A model generated the notes under the pieces. It was not told where the DNA came from. It was given only the letters and a program-made list of their open reading frames with translations, and made no database searches. A stretch of DNA of 64,000 nt from Nocardia niigatensis NBRC 100131. Its GTDB lineage: Bacteria > Actinomycetota > Actinomycetes > Mycobacteriales > Mycobacteriaceae. Positions within the stretch are counted from its first letter, which is position 1. Every line of letters begins with the position of its first letter. The position numbers and the translations under genes were made by a program. The stretch is taken from NCBI RefSeq assembly GCF_000308655.1, contig NZ_BAGC01000026.1, positions 62,001 to 126,000 on the forward strand, written 5' to 3'. Of the stretch, positions 55,335-63,837 are shown piece after piece.

Positions 55335-57257
55335 TTACTCCGCGGTCGCGAGCGGCGGGCTGAGTTCCTTGACCTCGGCGATGCGGCCGAAGTCGAGTTT
55401 CACGATCTGGTCGGCGCAGTCGAAGTACCGGTCGTCGTGGGTGATCACGATGACGGTCTTGCCGCGTTCCTTGAGCTTCACCAGGATCTCCCGATAGAAG
55501 ACGTCGCGGAACTTGGGTTCCTGATCCGCGGCCCACTCGTCGAACATGTAGATCGGGCGATCCTCGAGTAGTGCGGTCAACAGCGCCAGGCGCTTCCGCT
55601 GCCCCTGGGACAGCGCGATCGTCGACAGCCGGCCGTTCTCCACGGTGACCTTGTGATCGATCTGCAGTTCCTTCAGGTACTTCCGGACCTCGTCGTCGAC
55701 GCCCTCGTCGAAGCCCAGGTAGTCCTCGAACAGGTGGAAGTCGGTGAAGACCGCCGACGAGTTCTGCCGGAACCACTCGATGTTCTCGTGGTCGATCGTC
55801 TCGCCATTGAGCGACAGGTGGCCGTGCTGCGGGACGTAGAGGCCCGTGATCAGCTTGGCCAGCGTCGATTTGCCGCTGCCGTTGCCGCCCACGATGAAGC
55901 TGATCTGGCCGGGCGAGAAGGTCAGGTCCAGCGGTCCGAGGTGGAAGCCCGACCCGTCGGCCTGGGGCGGGGCCATGGGCGCGCCCACCGGGACGGGGTG
56001 GCCGCCGTGGTCGATGAACCGGTGGCCGTTGACATCCGGCCGATCGGTCCCGCGCGGGCCGTGGCCGGGCGGCGGGCCGGCGGGTCGTCCACCCGGATGC
56101 GCTCCGGGCCGTCCGCCCGTGGGCGCGCCGGGTGCGCCGGGGCGCTGGCCCCCGCCCGGGTGCGGCCGCGCACCGCCACCCGGGTGAGGTCCGGTGCCCG
56201 GCGGCGGTCCACCCGGTACGGGCGGGAACGCCGGCGGCGCTTCGGTCAGATAGTTGTAGCTGACGTCATTGAGCTCCAGCCGCGCTGCCGTGGCGGCGGG
56301 CCGCTCGGTGTAGGGCAGCGTCGATTCGTCGTGCGCGGTCTGGATGGACAGGTTCAGCGAGCGAATCTTGGCCAGCGCCACATCGCCGCGCAGCAGGTCG
56401 GGAATGCGGTGCATGAAGTTCTGCATGGGCATCGAGAGGAACGTAGTGACCAGGACATAGCCGACCATGACGTTCTGCGGCAGGTCCAGCGCCCGCGCCA
56501 GGCCGAACAGGATCAGGGCCATGGTGCCCAGCTGCAGCAGCTGGCCGAAGCCCTGGGCGAAGGTGAACTTCGAGCCGGCGTCGACGTTCTGCACCCGCAG
56601 CTTCTCGGCCGAGCCGAGCAGCTGCCGGTCCATGAAGTCGCGTCGCCGCCCGCGGTGCAGCTTCAGCTCCTTGATGCCGAGCGACACCTCCTGGAAGGAC
56701 CGCAGCAGGCCGTCCTCGTTCTCGCGGGCGTCCTGGTACAGGTGTCGCACCTTCTTGAGAACCGTTTCGACACAGGCGATTCCGAGCAGGGTGCCCGCGA
56801 CGGTGGTGGCGAAGATCGGGCCGGACACGATCGCGAGGAACACGAAGCAGCCGATGATGGTCGCCAGGTCGATGCAGATGCTCGGAATAGCGGTGACCGC
56901 CTGTGACAGTGACCGCACGTCCTCGGTCAGGGTCGCGATGAGGCGGTGCTGCCCGAGCCGCTCGAGGTGTTCGAGCGGCGCGGACACGATGCGGGCGCTC
57001 AGGTCCGCGCGCAGGCGGTAGATGGCCTCCTGCGCGAGCCGGATCAGCAGCACCTGCGAGATCACGCCGCTGATCAGGATGATCAGCGCGGTCGCGACGA
57101 ACGCCTGGACCGTGACGCCCGGATGCGGTTCCGGTGACACCACTCCCCGAATCAATGTCACCAGGTAGGTATTGGCCGCACCGCAGACCAGACCGGAGGC
57201 GATGACGCCGGCGATCCGCATCCACGAGATGGAGATGAGGAATCTGAAGAGTTGCAT
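55335..57257 (-). CDS. Cyclic-peptide/siderophore-type ABC exporter (SyrD/PvdE-like), half transporter
   Basis: 640 residues. The N-terminal membrane domain has about six helices (LFRFLISISWMRIAGVIASGLVCGAANTYLV onward). The ATPase domain has Walker A VGGNGSGKST near 455, signature ALSQGQRKRLALLTALLEDRPIYMFDEWAADQEPKFRDVFY, and H-loop VIVITHDDRYFDCADQIVKLDFG. LSQGQ and FDEWAADQ(E/D)P are hallmarks of the SyrD/PvdE group that moves cyclic peptides or pyoverdine precursors. Residues about 340-411 are an unusual Pro/Gly/His-rich insertion between the domains. ATG 57257 chosen by homology with the membrane start; its ribosome binding site is weak. Downstream of the type III PKS on the same strand. 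Confidence 0.88.
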   Translation of the reverse strand: MQLFRFLISISWMRIAGVIASGLVCGAANTYLVTLIRGVVSPEPHPGVTVQAFVATALIILISGVISQVLLIRLAQEAIYRLRADLSARIVSAPLEHLERLGQHRLIATLTEDVRSLSQAVTAIPSICIDLATIIGCFVFLAIVSGPIFATTVAGTLLGIACVETVLKKVRHLYQDARENEDGLLRSFQEVSLGIKELKLHRGRRRDFMDRQLLGSAEKLRVQNVDAGSKFTFAQGFGQLLQLGTMALILFGLARALDLPQNVMVGYVLVTTFLSMPMQNFMHRIPDLLRGDVALAKIRSLNLSIQTAHDESTLPYTERPAATAARLELNDVSYNYLTEAPPAFPPVPGGPPPGTGPHPGGGARPHPGGGQRPGAPGAPTGGRPGAHPGGRPAGPPPGHGPRGTDRPDVNGHRFIDHGGHPVPVGAPMAPPQADGSGFHLGPLDLTFSPGQISFIVGGNGSGKSTLAKLITGLYVPQHGHLSLNGETIDHENIEWFRQNSSAVFTDFHLFEDYLGFDEGVDDEVRKYLKELQIDHKVTVENGRLSTIALSQGQRKRLALLTALLEDRPIYMFDEWAADQEPKFRDVFYREILVKLKERGKTVIVITHDDRYFDCADQIVKLDFGRIAEVKELSPPLATAE

Positions 57258-57294
57258 GGCTGCTGGGCTCTCTGGACGAAAAACTGATGCCCGG

Positions 57295-58515
57295 TCAGGG
57301 GCGGATGATGTCGAAGACGACGCCTTCGAGGGTGACGCCCGGTGCGAAGGAGAACGCCACACCGGTCGAGATCGGCTGCGTGGCCTGCTGCGCGATCATC
57401 TGCTCGAGCACGAAGATCAGTGAGACGCTGAGCATGTTGCCGTACTCGGCGAGCACGTCCCAGCTGGTCGCCGCCTGCTCGGAGCCGATGCCGAGCGAGC
57501 GCACCGATTCCTCGATGATCTTCGGGCCACCCGGGTGGATCGCCCACAGGTCGACGTCGGTCTTGGTCAGGCCGTTGCGCTCCAGCACGCCGGTCACCAC
57601 CGGGTCCACCCCGCGCAGAATGTACTGCGGCAGGTTCTCCGACAGCTCGCAGGTGATGCCATTGTCGTTGACGCCCAGGACGATTCCGTCCTCCGCGTCG
57701 TCGAACAGGTAGCTGAAGCTGTCGCGGATGACGACCGCGCCGGCGGGCAGCGGCTGCTGCGGCTGGCTGGCGCCGATGACCACCGCGCCGCAGCCGTCGC
57801 CGAAGAGGCTGTGGATGATGACATCGTTGATGTTGTCGTCGAACACGGCGTTCACCGAGCTGAGTTCGATGCAGACGACCAGTGCCTTCTTGTCCGGGTG
57901 CGCCCGGACGTAATCCACCGCGGCGCGCACGGAGTTCATGGCCGCGGCGCAGCCCATGAAGTTCACGATGACGCGGTTGACGGCGGGGGACAGGCCCAGC
58001 TGCTTGACCACGGCCACGTCCACGCCGGGCGCGATGAACCCGGTGCTGGTGGCGAAGACCAGCATGCCGATCTCCGAGGCCGGGTCCTCCAGATGGGCGA
58101 TGGCGCGTCCGGCCACGTCCACGGCCAACGGCACCGCGTGCTCGTAGAAGGTGTTCATCCGGTCCCGGATGGTGCCGACTTCCTTGCTGTAGGACAGGAA
58201 TTCGGGGTCGACCGGGTCCACCGCGAGGTGGCGGGTGGTGATGCGGGTCTTCTGGTAGATCCGCGGGATCCGGGCCTGCTGCACCGGATCGGCGAACAGT
58301 CCCGCCACCTGGGCGGCGGCGTCGGCCTGCGAGAAGATCCGGGCCGGCGAACCGGTCGCGATGGACTCGATCACGCCGACGGCGGTCGGCGGGGTCGGCG
58401 GCAGTGGGGCCGGTGCGAAGCCTTCCCGGTGCAGGAAGGCCGGACCGTGCTCGCCCCCCGCGAGCCGGGCAGCCGCCGAAGGGCGGGCGCCCTCTTCATC
58501 GATGGTGATAGACAC
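57295..58515 (-). CDS. Type III polyketide synthase (alkylpyrone/alkylresorcinol synthase-like)
   Basis: 406 residues. The chalcone-synthase triad is complete: C189 (VNFMGCAAAMNSVRAA), H327 (LWAIHPGGPKIIEESV) and N360 (YGNMLSVSLIFVLE). Other blocks: FATSTGFIAPGVDVAVVKQLGLS and HSLFGDGCGAVVIG. It extends an acyl-CoA starter with malonyl-CoA to alkylpyrones, alkylresorcinols or similar. An extra 45-residue Pro/Ala-rich N-terminus precedes the core. It lies 37 bp before the exporter start and 79 bp after the desaturase, all on one strand, so the three probably form an operon. Confidence 0.9.
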   Translation of the reverse strand: MSITIDEEGARPSAAARLAGGEHGPAFLHREGFAPAPLPPTPPTAVGVIESIATGSPARIFSQADAAAQVAGLFADPVQQARIPRIYQKTRITTRHLAVDPVDPEFLSYSKEVGTIRDRMNTFYEHAVPLAVDVAGRAIAHLEDPASEIGMLVFATSTGFIAPGVDVAVVKQLGLSPAVNRVIVNFMGCAAAMNSVRAAVDYVRAHPDKKALVVCIELSSVNAVFDDNINDVIIHSLFGDGCGAVVIGASQPQQPLPAGAVVIRDSFSYLFDDAEDGIVLGVNDNGITCELSENLPQYILRGVDPVVTGVLERNGLTKTDVDLWAIHPGGPKIIEESVRSLGIGSEQAATSWDVLAEYGNMLSVSLIFVLEQMIAQQATQPISTGVAFSFAPGVTLEGVVFDIIRP

Positions 58516-58594
58516 GAAATACTCCCCTCGTTTCGAGATGACGACCCGCGGTGCGGCCGGCGCATGTGCGAACGCACCGCGGTATGGAATCGGT

Positions 58595-60103
58595 TCAGAC
58601 GGTTCCGATTCCGGTGAAGCCCTGAACCGTGTAGACGGCGCAGGTCTTCAGGGCAAGTGGTGAGAAGTGCTCCTTGACGAACCCCCACTTGCGCTCCACC
58701 GCGTCGTCGGACGGCGCGAGAATGTAGGTGCGGATCTGCTTGGGGAAGCGGTCGGTGAAGAAGCTCTTGGCCGGCAGCCACTCCACCCCGAACTTCGCGG
58801 ACTCCTCGCGCAGCACGTCCTCGGTCGCGATGTTCGCGAAACCACTGCGCTGGTAGGGCAATACGTGATGGACCCGGTGTGAGCTCAGGCCCGCGGACAG
58901 GAAGCAGTCGACGTAGCGGTTGCCGACCACCTTGAGGTCGTAGGCCTGCTCGATCTGGTTGACGCCCCAGTCCTCGGAGTTCGACTCGATCTCCTCGGTC
59001 TCCAATTCGAAGTCGTGGCTGGCCACCACCAGGAAGGTGGAGATCCACAGCGTGATCACGAATTGCAGTGCCCAGGCCCAGAAGTCGCCCATCACGGTGA
59101 ACACGATCAGCTCGCCCAGCAGCAGGAACCGCACGCCGAAGGAACCGATGAAGTGCGGCAGCGCGCCGCCCCAGGTGCCGTACATGTCCTTGATGCCCAC
59201 CTTGCGGGTGAGGCGGCAGACGTCGAGCAGGCGGATGGTCATGCCGGTGATGGTGTGACCGAACTTGTGCAGGGTGTGGATCGGCACCCGGTACAGCCGC
59301 GGGATCCGCATCATCATGGTGAAGACGTTCTTCTTGATGTCGACTTCACTCTGGGTGTGCGGGTGGTGCAGCAGCGCGTGGCCATCCGCGGTCACGAAAG
59401 CCAGTGCGACGTAATTGAAGTCGAAGGCGTTCGTGTAGATCTTGTTCATGCCCTTCTGGGCGCGGTGGATGGCGTAGTGCCCGAAGCCGGCCAGCGAGCT
59501 GCGCAGCAGCACCATGGCTATCACGAACACCGGCAGCGGCATCCAGCTGCGCTCGAACAGCCGCAGGCCCTGCACCGCGAAGTACAGCACCGCCAGCGTG
59601 GCCACCACGATGTTGAAGTAGGTGTCCATGCGCCGGATACGGGCGGCCAGCTCGGGTTCCTTGAGCCGCGCCTTCACCTGGTGTAGCAGGTCGTCCTTGT
59701 TGTCGAAGGTGAACTTCGGGGTGTCGCGCCAGCTGTCGAAGCCCTCGTTGAAGAGGAAGGCGGGCGCGTTGGCCTTGGGGTGGATGTCCTCGGGCAGGGC
59801 GTCGCGATCCAGCGCGTACTTCTTCAGGATGCGGCCGATGGCCTCCGGATTCTTGTGGTACGAACCGACGATCGAGGTGATGTCGCGATTCTTGGTCCGG
59901 CCGATGAAGAACTCACCGCCCGGATGCTTGGAAATCCAGTCGCTGAGGTCGTAGGCTTTGCCGTTGTAGACCCAGACATTCGACACCGGCGGCGGGCCGT
60001 CGAGCGGGGGCCGGCGGAACTCGCCTTCAGGCTCTTGGCCTTCGATCGTCGCTTCGGCTTCCGTGCGGTCGATCGGCTCGGCCTCGGGTCGTTCGATCGT
60101 CAT
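58595..60103 (-). CDS. Cytochrome b5-fused fatty acid desaturase (front-end type)
   Basis: 502 residues. Residues about 45-100 are a cytochrome b5-like domain with haem ligands H60 (SKHPGG) and H83 (GSYHKN). The desaturase domain follows, with three His boxes: HYAIH (209-213), HALLHH (242-247) and HRVHH (409-413), plus hydrophobic helices at about 162-180 and 188-205. Fused-b5 front-end desaturases insert double bonds near the carboxyl end of acyl chains. It is the first gene of the desaturase-PKS-exporter operon. ATG 60103 has GGAGGG 5 nt upstream. The third box has His where many front-end enzymes have Gln (QxxHH). Confidence 0.88.
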   Translation of the reverse strand: MTIERPEAEPIDRTEAEATIEGQEPEGEFRRPPLDGPPPVSNVWVYNGKAYDLSDWISKHPGGEFFIGRTKNRDITSIVGSYHKNPEAIGRILKKYALDRDALPEDIHPKANAPAFLFNEGFDSWRDTPKFTFDNKDDLLHQVKARLKEPELAARIRRMDTYFNIVVATLAVLYFAVQGLRLFERSWMPLPVFVIAMVLLRSSLAGFGHYAIHRAQKGMNKIYTNAFDFNYVALAFVTADGHALLHHPHTQSEVDIKKNVFTMMMRIPRLYRVPIHTLHKFGHTITGMTIRLLDVCRLTRKVGIKDMYGTWGGALPHFIGSFGVRFLLLGELIVFTVMGDFWAWALQFVITLWISTFLVVASHDFELETEEIESNSEDWGVNQIEQAYDLKVVGNRYVDCFLSAGLSSHRVHHVLPYQRSGFANIATEDVLREESAKFGVEWLPAKSFFTDRFPKQIRTYILAPSDDAVERKWGFVKEHFSPLALKTCAVYTVQGFTGIGTV

Positions 60104-60377
60104 AGCATCCCTCCACACGCAGGCACGACGTTTGAACTTTCAGACGAAATCGTCGGTGCCGCGCCTTGCATTTCACTGAACAATCTCTTAAGCAGTGCAG
60201 CCTTGGTTAGCTGCGGACCAACCAGCTCGCGGATGAGCTGGAATTCGTTGTGAGCAATGGCATTTCGAACCGTGCGCTGAAATGCGAAAGCCGGTCCGGG
60301 GTAGGCGGACGACAGCCGTTGCCGCCGTTGCTTTTTCCCGAACCGGCTCCGAACTCACATGACAGGGGTACGCGTGA
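60104..60377. other. Intergenic region upstream of the desaturase operon
   Basis: About 270 bp between the desaturase start and the LprG-like gene end, both on the minus strand. It is relatively AT-rich around 60120-60260, consistent with a promoter for the desaturase operon, but no clean -35/-10 pair or operator can be assigned. No gene seen. Confidence 0.4.
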
Positions 60378-61208
60378 TCAGCTGCCGGGCTTGGTGACGT
60401 GCACCGGCTTCGCCCAGTCGGACAGGGTAACCGTGACGGTGCCCGCGTCCTTGGTCACCACGGCGCGCACCAGGTTGGGTCCGGTGCCCGGCGAGGCGGC
60501 GGTGGACGGCAGCGTGGTGCCCGAGCCGCTCGGCGGGGCAACGTCCTTGATGTACAGGGTGATCGGGAAGGAGCCGCCGTCCTTGCCGATCTGCGGGACG
60601 ATCGGGTCGAAGGTCGCGGCGTCGATGGTGCCGGTGACCTTCACGACGTCGACGCCGTCGATCTTCTCGCGGTCCACGGCCTTCGCGTCCTTGACCTGGC
60701 CGATGGCGAAGGCCAGGCCCTTGTCCTTGTCCAGGAGAACGCCCGGGTCGTAGACCTTCTCGGCGGGGCCGACGGGCGAGTACTTGCTACCGTCGCCCGT
60801 GTAGAGGGTCTTGTCGACGACCATGAACTTGGTGTCGGTGAAGTCGGCGTCCGGCTTGACCTTGACCTTGGCCTCACCGATGGCCTGGCCCTGGCCCTGC
60901 GGCTGGTTGGTGACGTCGGCCTTGAGGCTCTCGACCGGGAGGGTCGGGAGGTTCTTCACATCCATCACCACGTGCACCGACTGCAGGGTCTGGGTGGTCT
61001 TGGACGACTCGGCGACGATCTGCGCGCCGTCGGGCAGCTGCGACGGCGGGGCCGCCTGCGAGGTGGTGGCCTTGCTGTCCGAGCTGGAGGACGAGGAGCA
61101 GCCCGACACCAGCGCGGCGGCCGCCGCGGCGGCGATCACGATGGGTAGGACGGTGTTCCGGACGCGGCGTCCGGACGCGCGCTTGCCGTGGGACATCAGT
61201 TCATTCAT
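60378..61208 (-). CDS. LprG/LppX-like lipid-carrier lipoprotein
   Basis: 276 residues. The signal peptide ends at LVSGC (C37), followed by a Ser-rich linker. The domain resembles mycobacterial LprG/LppX: QLPDGAQIVAESSKTTQTLQSVHVVMDVKNLPTLPVESLKADVTNQP, KFMVVDKTLYTGDGSKYSPVGPAEKVYDPGVLLDKDKGLAFAIGQVKDAK and the end VTLSDWAKPVHVTKPGS. LprG proteins carry triacylated lipids across the periplasm. ATG 61208 has GGGGGTT upstream. Next to a desaturase, a type III PKS and an exporter, which suggests a role in lipid export. Confidence 0.88.
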   Translation of the reverse strand: MNELMSHGKRASGRRVRNTVLPIVIAAAAAAALVSGCSSSSSSDSKATTSQAAPPSQLPDGAQIVAESSKTTQTLQSVHVVMDVKNLPTLPVESLKADVTNQPQGQGQAIGEAKVKVKPDADFTDTKFMVVDKTLYTGDGSKYSPVGPAEKVYDPGVLLDKDKGLAFAIGQVKDAKAVDREKIDGVDVVKVTGTIDAATFDPIVPQIGKDGGSFPITLYIKDVAPPSGSGTTLPSTAASPGTGPNLVRAVVTKDAGTVTVTLSDWAKPVHVTKPGS

Positions 61209-61512
61209 GTACAACCCCCGAAGAGTCCATTCGATCTCGTGGTGAGGACAGCCTTGCCGCTGTCCGTCGTAGTATGCAGGACTTCGCCCCCGTTCGCGTC
61301 GAACGCGGGCGATACTCCGGCATCCAACCAGCACCACCTTCGTGATGCCAAAGCTTTTGATCATCCAGCCGCGCAGGCGATTCGCCTGCAACTCAGGAAT
61401 GTCCCACGTGGCGGCGAGTGTTAACGGCTTCGCTGAGCTGAGAGCAAGCCGAGTGGCCGCCAATTCGTAGGCGTTCCGTCGCTGGGTATTTGCCGCTCGG
61501 TCGCTGCGGGTT
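61209..61512. other. Intergenic region between the LprG-like gene and a hydrolase
   Basis: About 300 bp with no supported gene. It should hold the lprG-like promoter on the minus strand; I cannot pick a box with confidence. Confidence 0.4.
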
Positions 61513-62214
61513 TCAGCGGCGCGCTGCCGCGTGGATCAGCTCCGCCAGTTCTGCGGGCTTCGACCACATCGGCCAGTGCCCGGTCGGCAGATCCAGGTAC
61601 TCCGCGTCGAGGTTGCGTAGCTCCCGGAACAGCGGCGGCTCGCCGGCGTCACGGAGCTGCCGGACCACCTCCGAGGGGAAGCTGCAACAGATTACGGTGG
61701 TCGGAACCTCGAGTCGCGCAACCGAATCGGAGAGCGTGACCGGGCGTCCCGCCACCCCGGCCGGGACCGGCACCGCCCGCTCGCGGAAGCGCGCCAGCAT
61801 CGCCTCGTCCAGGCCGGCCAGGCTGTTGCCCATCGCCTCCACCTCTGCCCAGGTGTCCGGGATCGGAAACTCCGCCGCGTCGCCCAGGGCGGGATTGAGG
61901 ACGAACCCGTCCGGCATGGGCGCGCTGTCTGCGTAGACGACGCGCGAAAAGAGTTCCGGCGCCAGATCTGTCGCCATGTACCCGGCCGCGCCACCGCCCG
62001 AATGGGCGACGAGGACATCGCCCTCGCCGGCCGCCGCCACGATCGCGCGCGCCTGTGTCTCCAGGGTTGCCGAGAGCCGCTGCGGGTCCGCCGGATCCAG
62101 GCCCGGCAGGGTCAGCGCCTCGACCTCGTCCCCGAGTGACCGCAACTGCCCGGCCACTTCCTCCCACGCCCAGGCGCCCAGCCAGAAGCCGGGAACCAGC
62201 AGTATCCGTGCCAT
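61513..62214 (-). CDS. Alpha/beta-fold hydrolase (esterase-like)
   Basis: 233 residues. Start ARILLVPGFWLGAWAWEEVAGQL, nucleophile VLVAHSGGGAAGYMA (Ser in H-S-G-G), late His in LDLPTGHWPMWSKP. It resembles small RsbQ-like or ester hydrolases; substrate unknown. ATG 62214 follows a CGGGAC site. Divergent from the methyltransferase at 62341; the 126 bp between carry tandem TetR-type operators. Confidence 0.85.
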   Translation of the reverse strand: MARILLVPGFWLGAWAWEEVAGQLRSLGDEVEALTLPGLDPADPQRLSATLETQARAIVAAAGEGDVLVAHSGGGAAGYMATDLAPELFSRVVYADSAPMPDGFVLNPALGDAAEFPIPDTWAEVEAMGNSLAGLDEAMLARFRERAVPVPAGVAGRPVTLSDSVARLEVPTTVICCSFPSEVVRQLRDAGEPPLFRELRNLDAEYLDLPTGHWPMWSKPAELAELIHAAARR

Positions 62215-62296
62215 GTCCCGAGGATTGCACAGCCCACCGACAGTCGAAACCCATGTACCCCTGGGCTCTTGACGGCAACGCACAATGGGGCGCATT

Positions 62297-62326
62297 ATGA
62301 ACGCACGTTCATGAACATTCGTTCAT
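62297..62326. promoter_or_regulatory. Tandem TetR-type operators upstream of the methyltransferase-TetR operon
   Basis: ATGAACGCACGTTCAT (62297-62312) and ATGAACATTCGTTCAT (62311-62326) are two palindromes offset by 14 bp and sharing 2 bp. ATTATGAACG (62294) and CGTTCATAAT (62320) extend the overall symmetry. They lie 15 bp before the methyltransferase start. Confidence 0.75.
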
Positions 62327-62340
62327 AATAGGAGTCGATC

Positions 62341-63177
62341 ATGACCGAAATCGTCAATCTCGCCCAGTCCGATGCCTGGAACGGCTACGAGGGCGAACAC
62401 TGGGCCGGCAACCATGACCGCTACGACGCGGTGAACCACGGCTTCAACCAACCCCTGCTGTCCGCCGCACGTATCACCGACGGCGACCATGTTCTCGACA
62501 TCGGTTGCGGCAATGGCCAATTGACTCGCGCCGCCGCCCGCCGCTCCGGCACCGGCTCCGCCACCGGCGTCGACCTGTCCGGCCCGATGCTCGGCCGCGC
62601 CCGCATCCTCGCGGCGAACGAGGCCGTCGCCAACGTCACCTTCACCCAGGGCGACGCCCAGGTTTTCCCGTTCCCCGACAACGCTTTCGACGTCGCTCTC
62701 AGTCGCTTCGGCATCATGTTCTTCGCCGACCCGGTGGCCGCCTTCGCGAATATCGCCCGTGCCCTCCGCCCCGGTGGCCGCCTGGCCTTCGTCACCATGC
62801 CGCCCATGCCCGGCACCGATCTGGGCGCCGTATTCAGCGCCGCCGCACAGCATCTCGCCGACTTCGAGATCACCCACACTCACGGCCCGCTCGCCGACCC
62901 CGATACCATCCGGGACCTGCTGGCCGCCGCCGGTTTCCGCGACATCGACGTCGAATATCGTGAGGCCGAGGGCATCTGGGGCCGCGACATCGACGACGCC
63001 GCCGATTTCATCATCGAGTGGGGCCCACTGCGCTACCACCGTTCCCTGGCCGGCTTCGCCACCGACGACGCGGTCCGCACCGCCATCGCGAACGCCCTGG
63101 CCCCCTTCGCCACCCCCGGCGGCGTCCGCCTCCCCAACTCGGCCTACCTCGTCACCGCGACGACCCCGCTACCGTAA
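62341..63177 (+). CDS. Class I SAM-dependent methyltransferase
   Basis: 278 residues. Motif I HVLDIGCGNGQLTRAAARRSGTG, VDLSGPMLGRAR, motif II region FPDNAFDVALSRFGIMFFADP, motif III ALRPGGRLAFVTM. UbiE/small-molecule type; substrate unknown. AGGAG lies 7 nt before the ATG. The gene is followed 6 bp later by its probable TetR repressor, and tandem operators overlap its promoter, so expression should be induced by a ligand, perhaps a toxic small molecule the enzyme modifies. Confidence 0.9.
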   Translation: MTEIVNLAQSDAWNGYEGEHWAGNHDRYDAVNHGFNQPLLSAARITDGDHVLDIGCGNGQLTRAAARRSGTGSATGVDLSGPMLGRARILAANEAVANVTFTQGDAQVFPFPDNAFDVALSRFGIMFFADPVAAFANIARALRPGGRLAFVTMPPMPGTDLGAVFSAAAQHLADFEITHTHGPLADPDTIRDLLAAAGFRDIDVEYREAEGIWGRDIDDAADFIIEWGPLRYHRSLAGFATDDAVRTAIANALAPFATPGGVRLPNSAYLVTATTPLP

Positions 63178-63183
63178 ACACCC

Positions 63184-63807
63184 ATGTCCCCGAGAAAGGC
63201 GGCAGCGCTGCGCGGCGCCGATGACGACCGCAATCTCCGCGACCACCTCGTCGCCACCGCGCAACGCCTGCTCGCCGACCAGGGCGCGGCCGGTCTCACC
63301 GTGCGCGGCATCGCCCGCGCCGCGGGCGTGGCCGACGGTGTCCTCTACAACCACTTCCCGGACAAGGACGCGTTGCTGGCCGCCGCTCTCGGCGCTCATG
63401 TCGGCGCCGCCCACGCCGATCTCGGGCCGCTGCCCGCACCGGGCACCGGAACCGTGCACGAGAACCTGGCCGTGTATCTACGCGCCGGCCTGGCCCTGCA
63501 TCGCGCCGTCCTCCCGGTCTTCGCCGGCCTGCTGGCCAGCCCGTCCGTGCTGACCCGCTTCGCCGAATCCGAAGCCCGCGGCGATGATTGGCGAGCTCTG
63601 CTCGCCGCCTACCTCCGCGCCGAACGCGACCGCGGCCGCCTCGCCCCGGCCGCCGACACCGCCGCCGCGACCGCCATGCTCGTCGGCATCTGCCACGACG
63701 TGGTGCTCACCGCGGTCCTCCCCGGCGCGCCACATGGCCACGCCGAGGTGGACGTCGACGCGGTGATCACGACTCTGCTCGCTGGAATAGCCCTGCCCGG
63801 CAACTGA
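63184..63807 (+). CDS. TetR-family transcriptional regulator
   Basis: 207 residues. HTH near residues 18-65: LRDHLVATAQRLLADQGAAGLTVRGIARAAGVADGVLYNHFPDKDALLAAAL. The C-terminal helical ligand domain is unassigned. It is cotranscribed with the methyltransferase (6-bp gap) and probably binds the ATGAAC-N4-GTTCAT operators at 62297-62326, repressing its own operon and perhaps the divergent hydrolase. Confidence 0.92.
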   Translation: MSPRKAAALRGADDDRNLRDHLVATAQRLLADQGAAGLTVRGIARAAGVADGVLYNHFPDKDALLAAALGAHVGAAHADLGPLPAPGTGTVHENLAVYLRAGLALHRAVLPVFAGLLASPSVLTRFAESEARGDDWRALLAAYLRAERDRGRLAPAADTAAATAMLVGICHDVVLTAVLPGAPHGHAEVDVDAVITTLLAGIALPGN

Positions 63808-63837
63808 TCTCGCCGAAGGGTCGGCGCCGCGTGCAGC

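Noticed and set aside
57295..58515. Reading the PKS as a FabH-type ketoacyl-ACP synthase III
   Set aside because: The His and Asn contexts (AIHPGGPKII, YGNMLSVS) fit the chalcone/type III PKS family better than FabH (HQAN and NTSA patterns).
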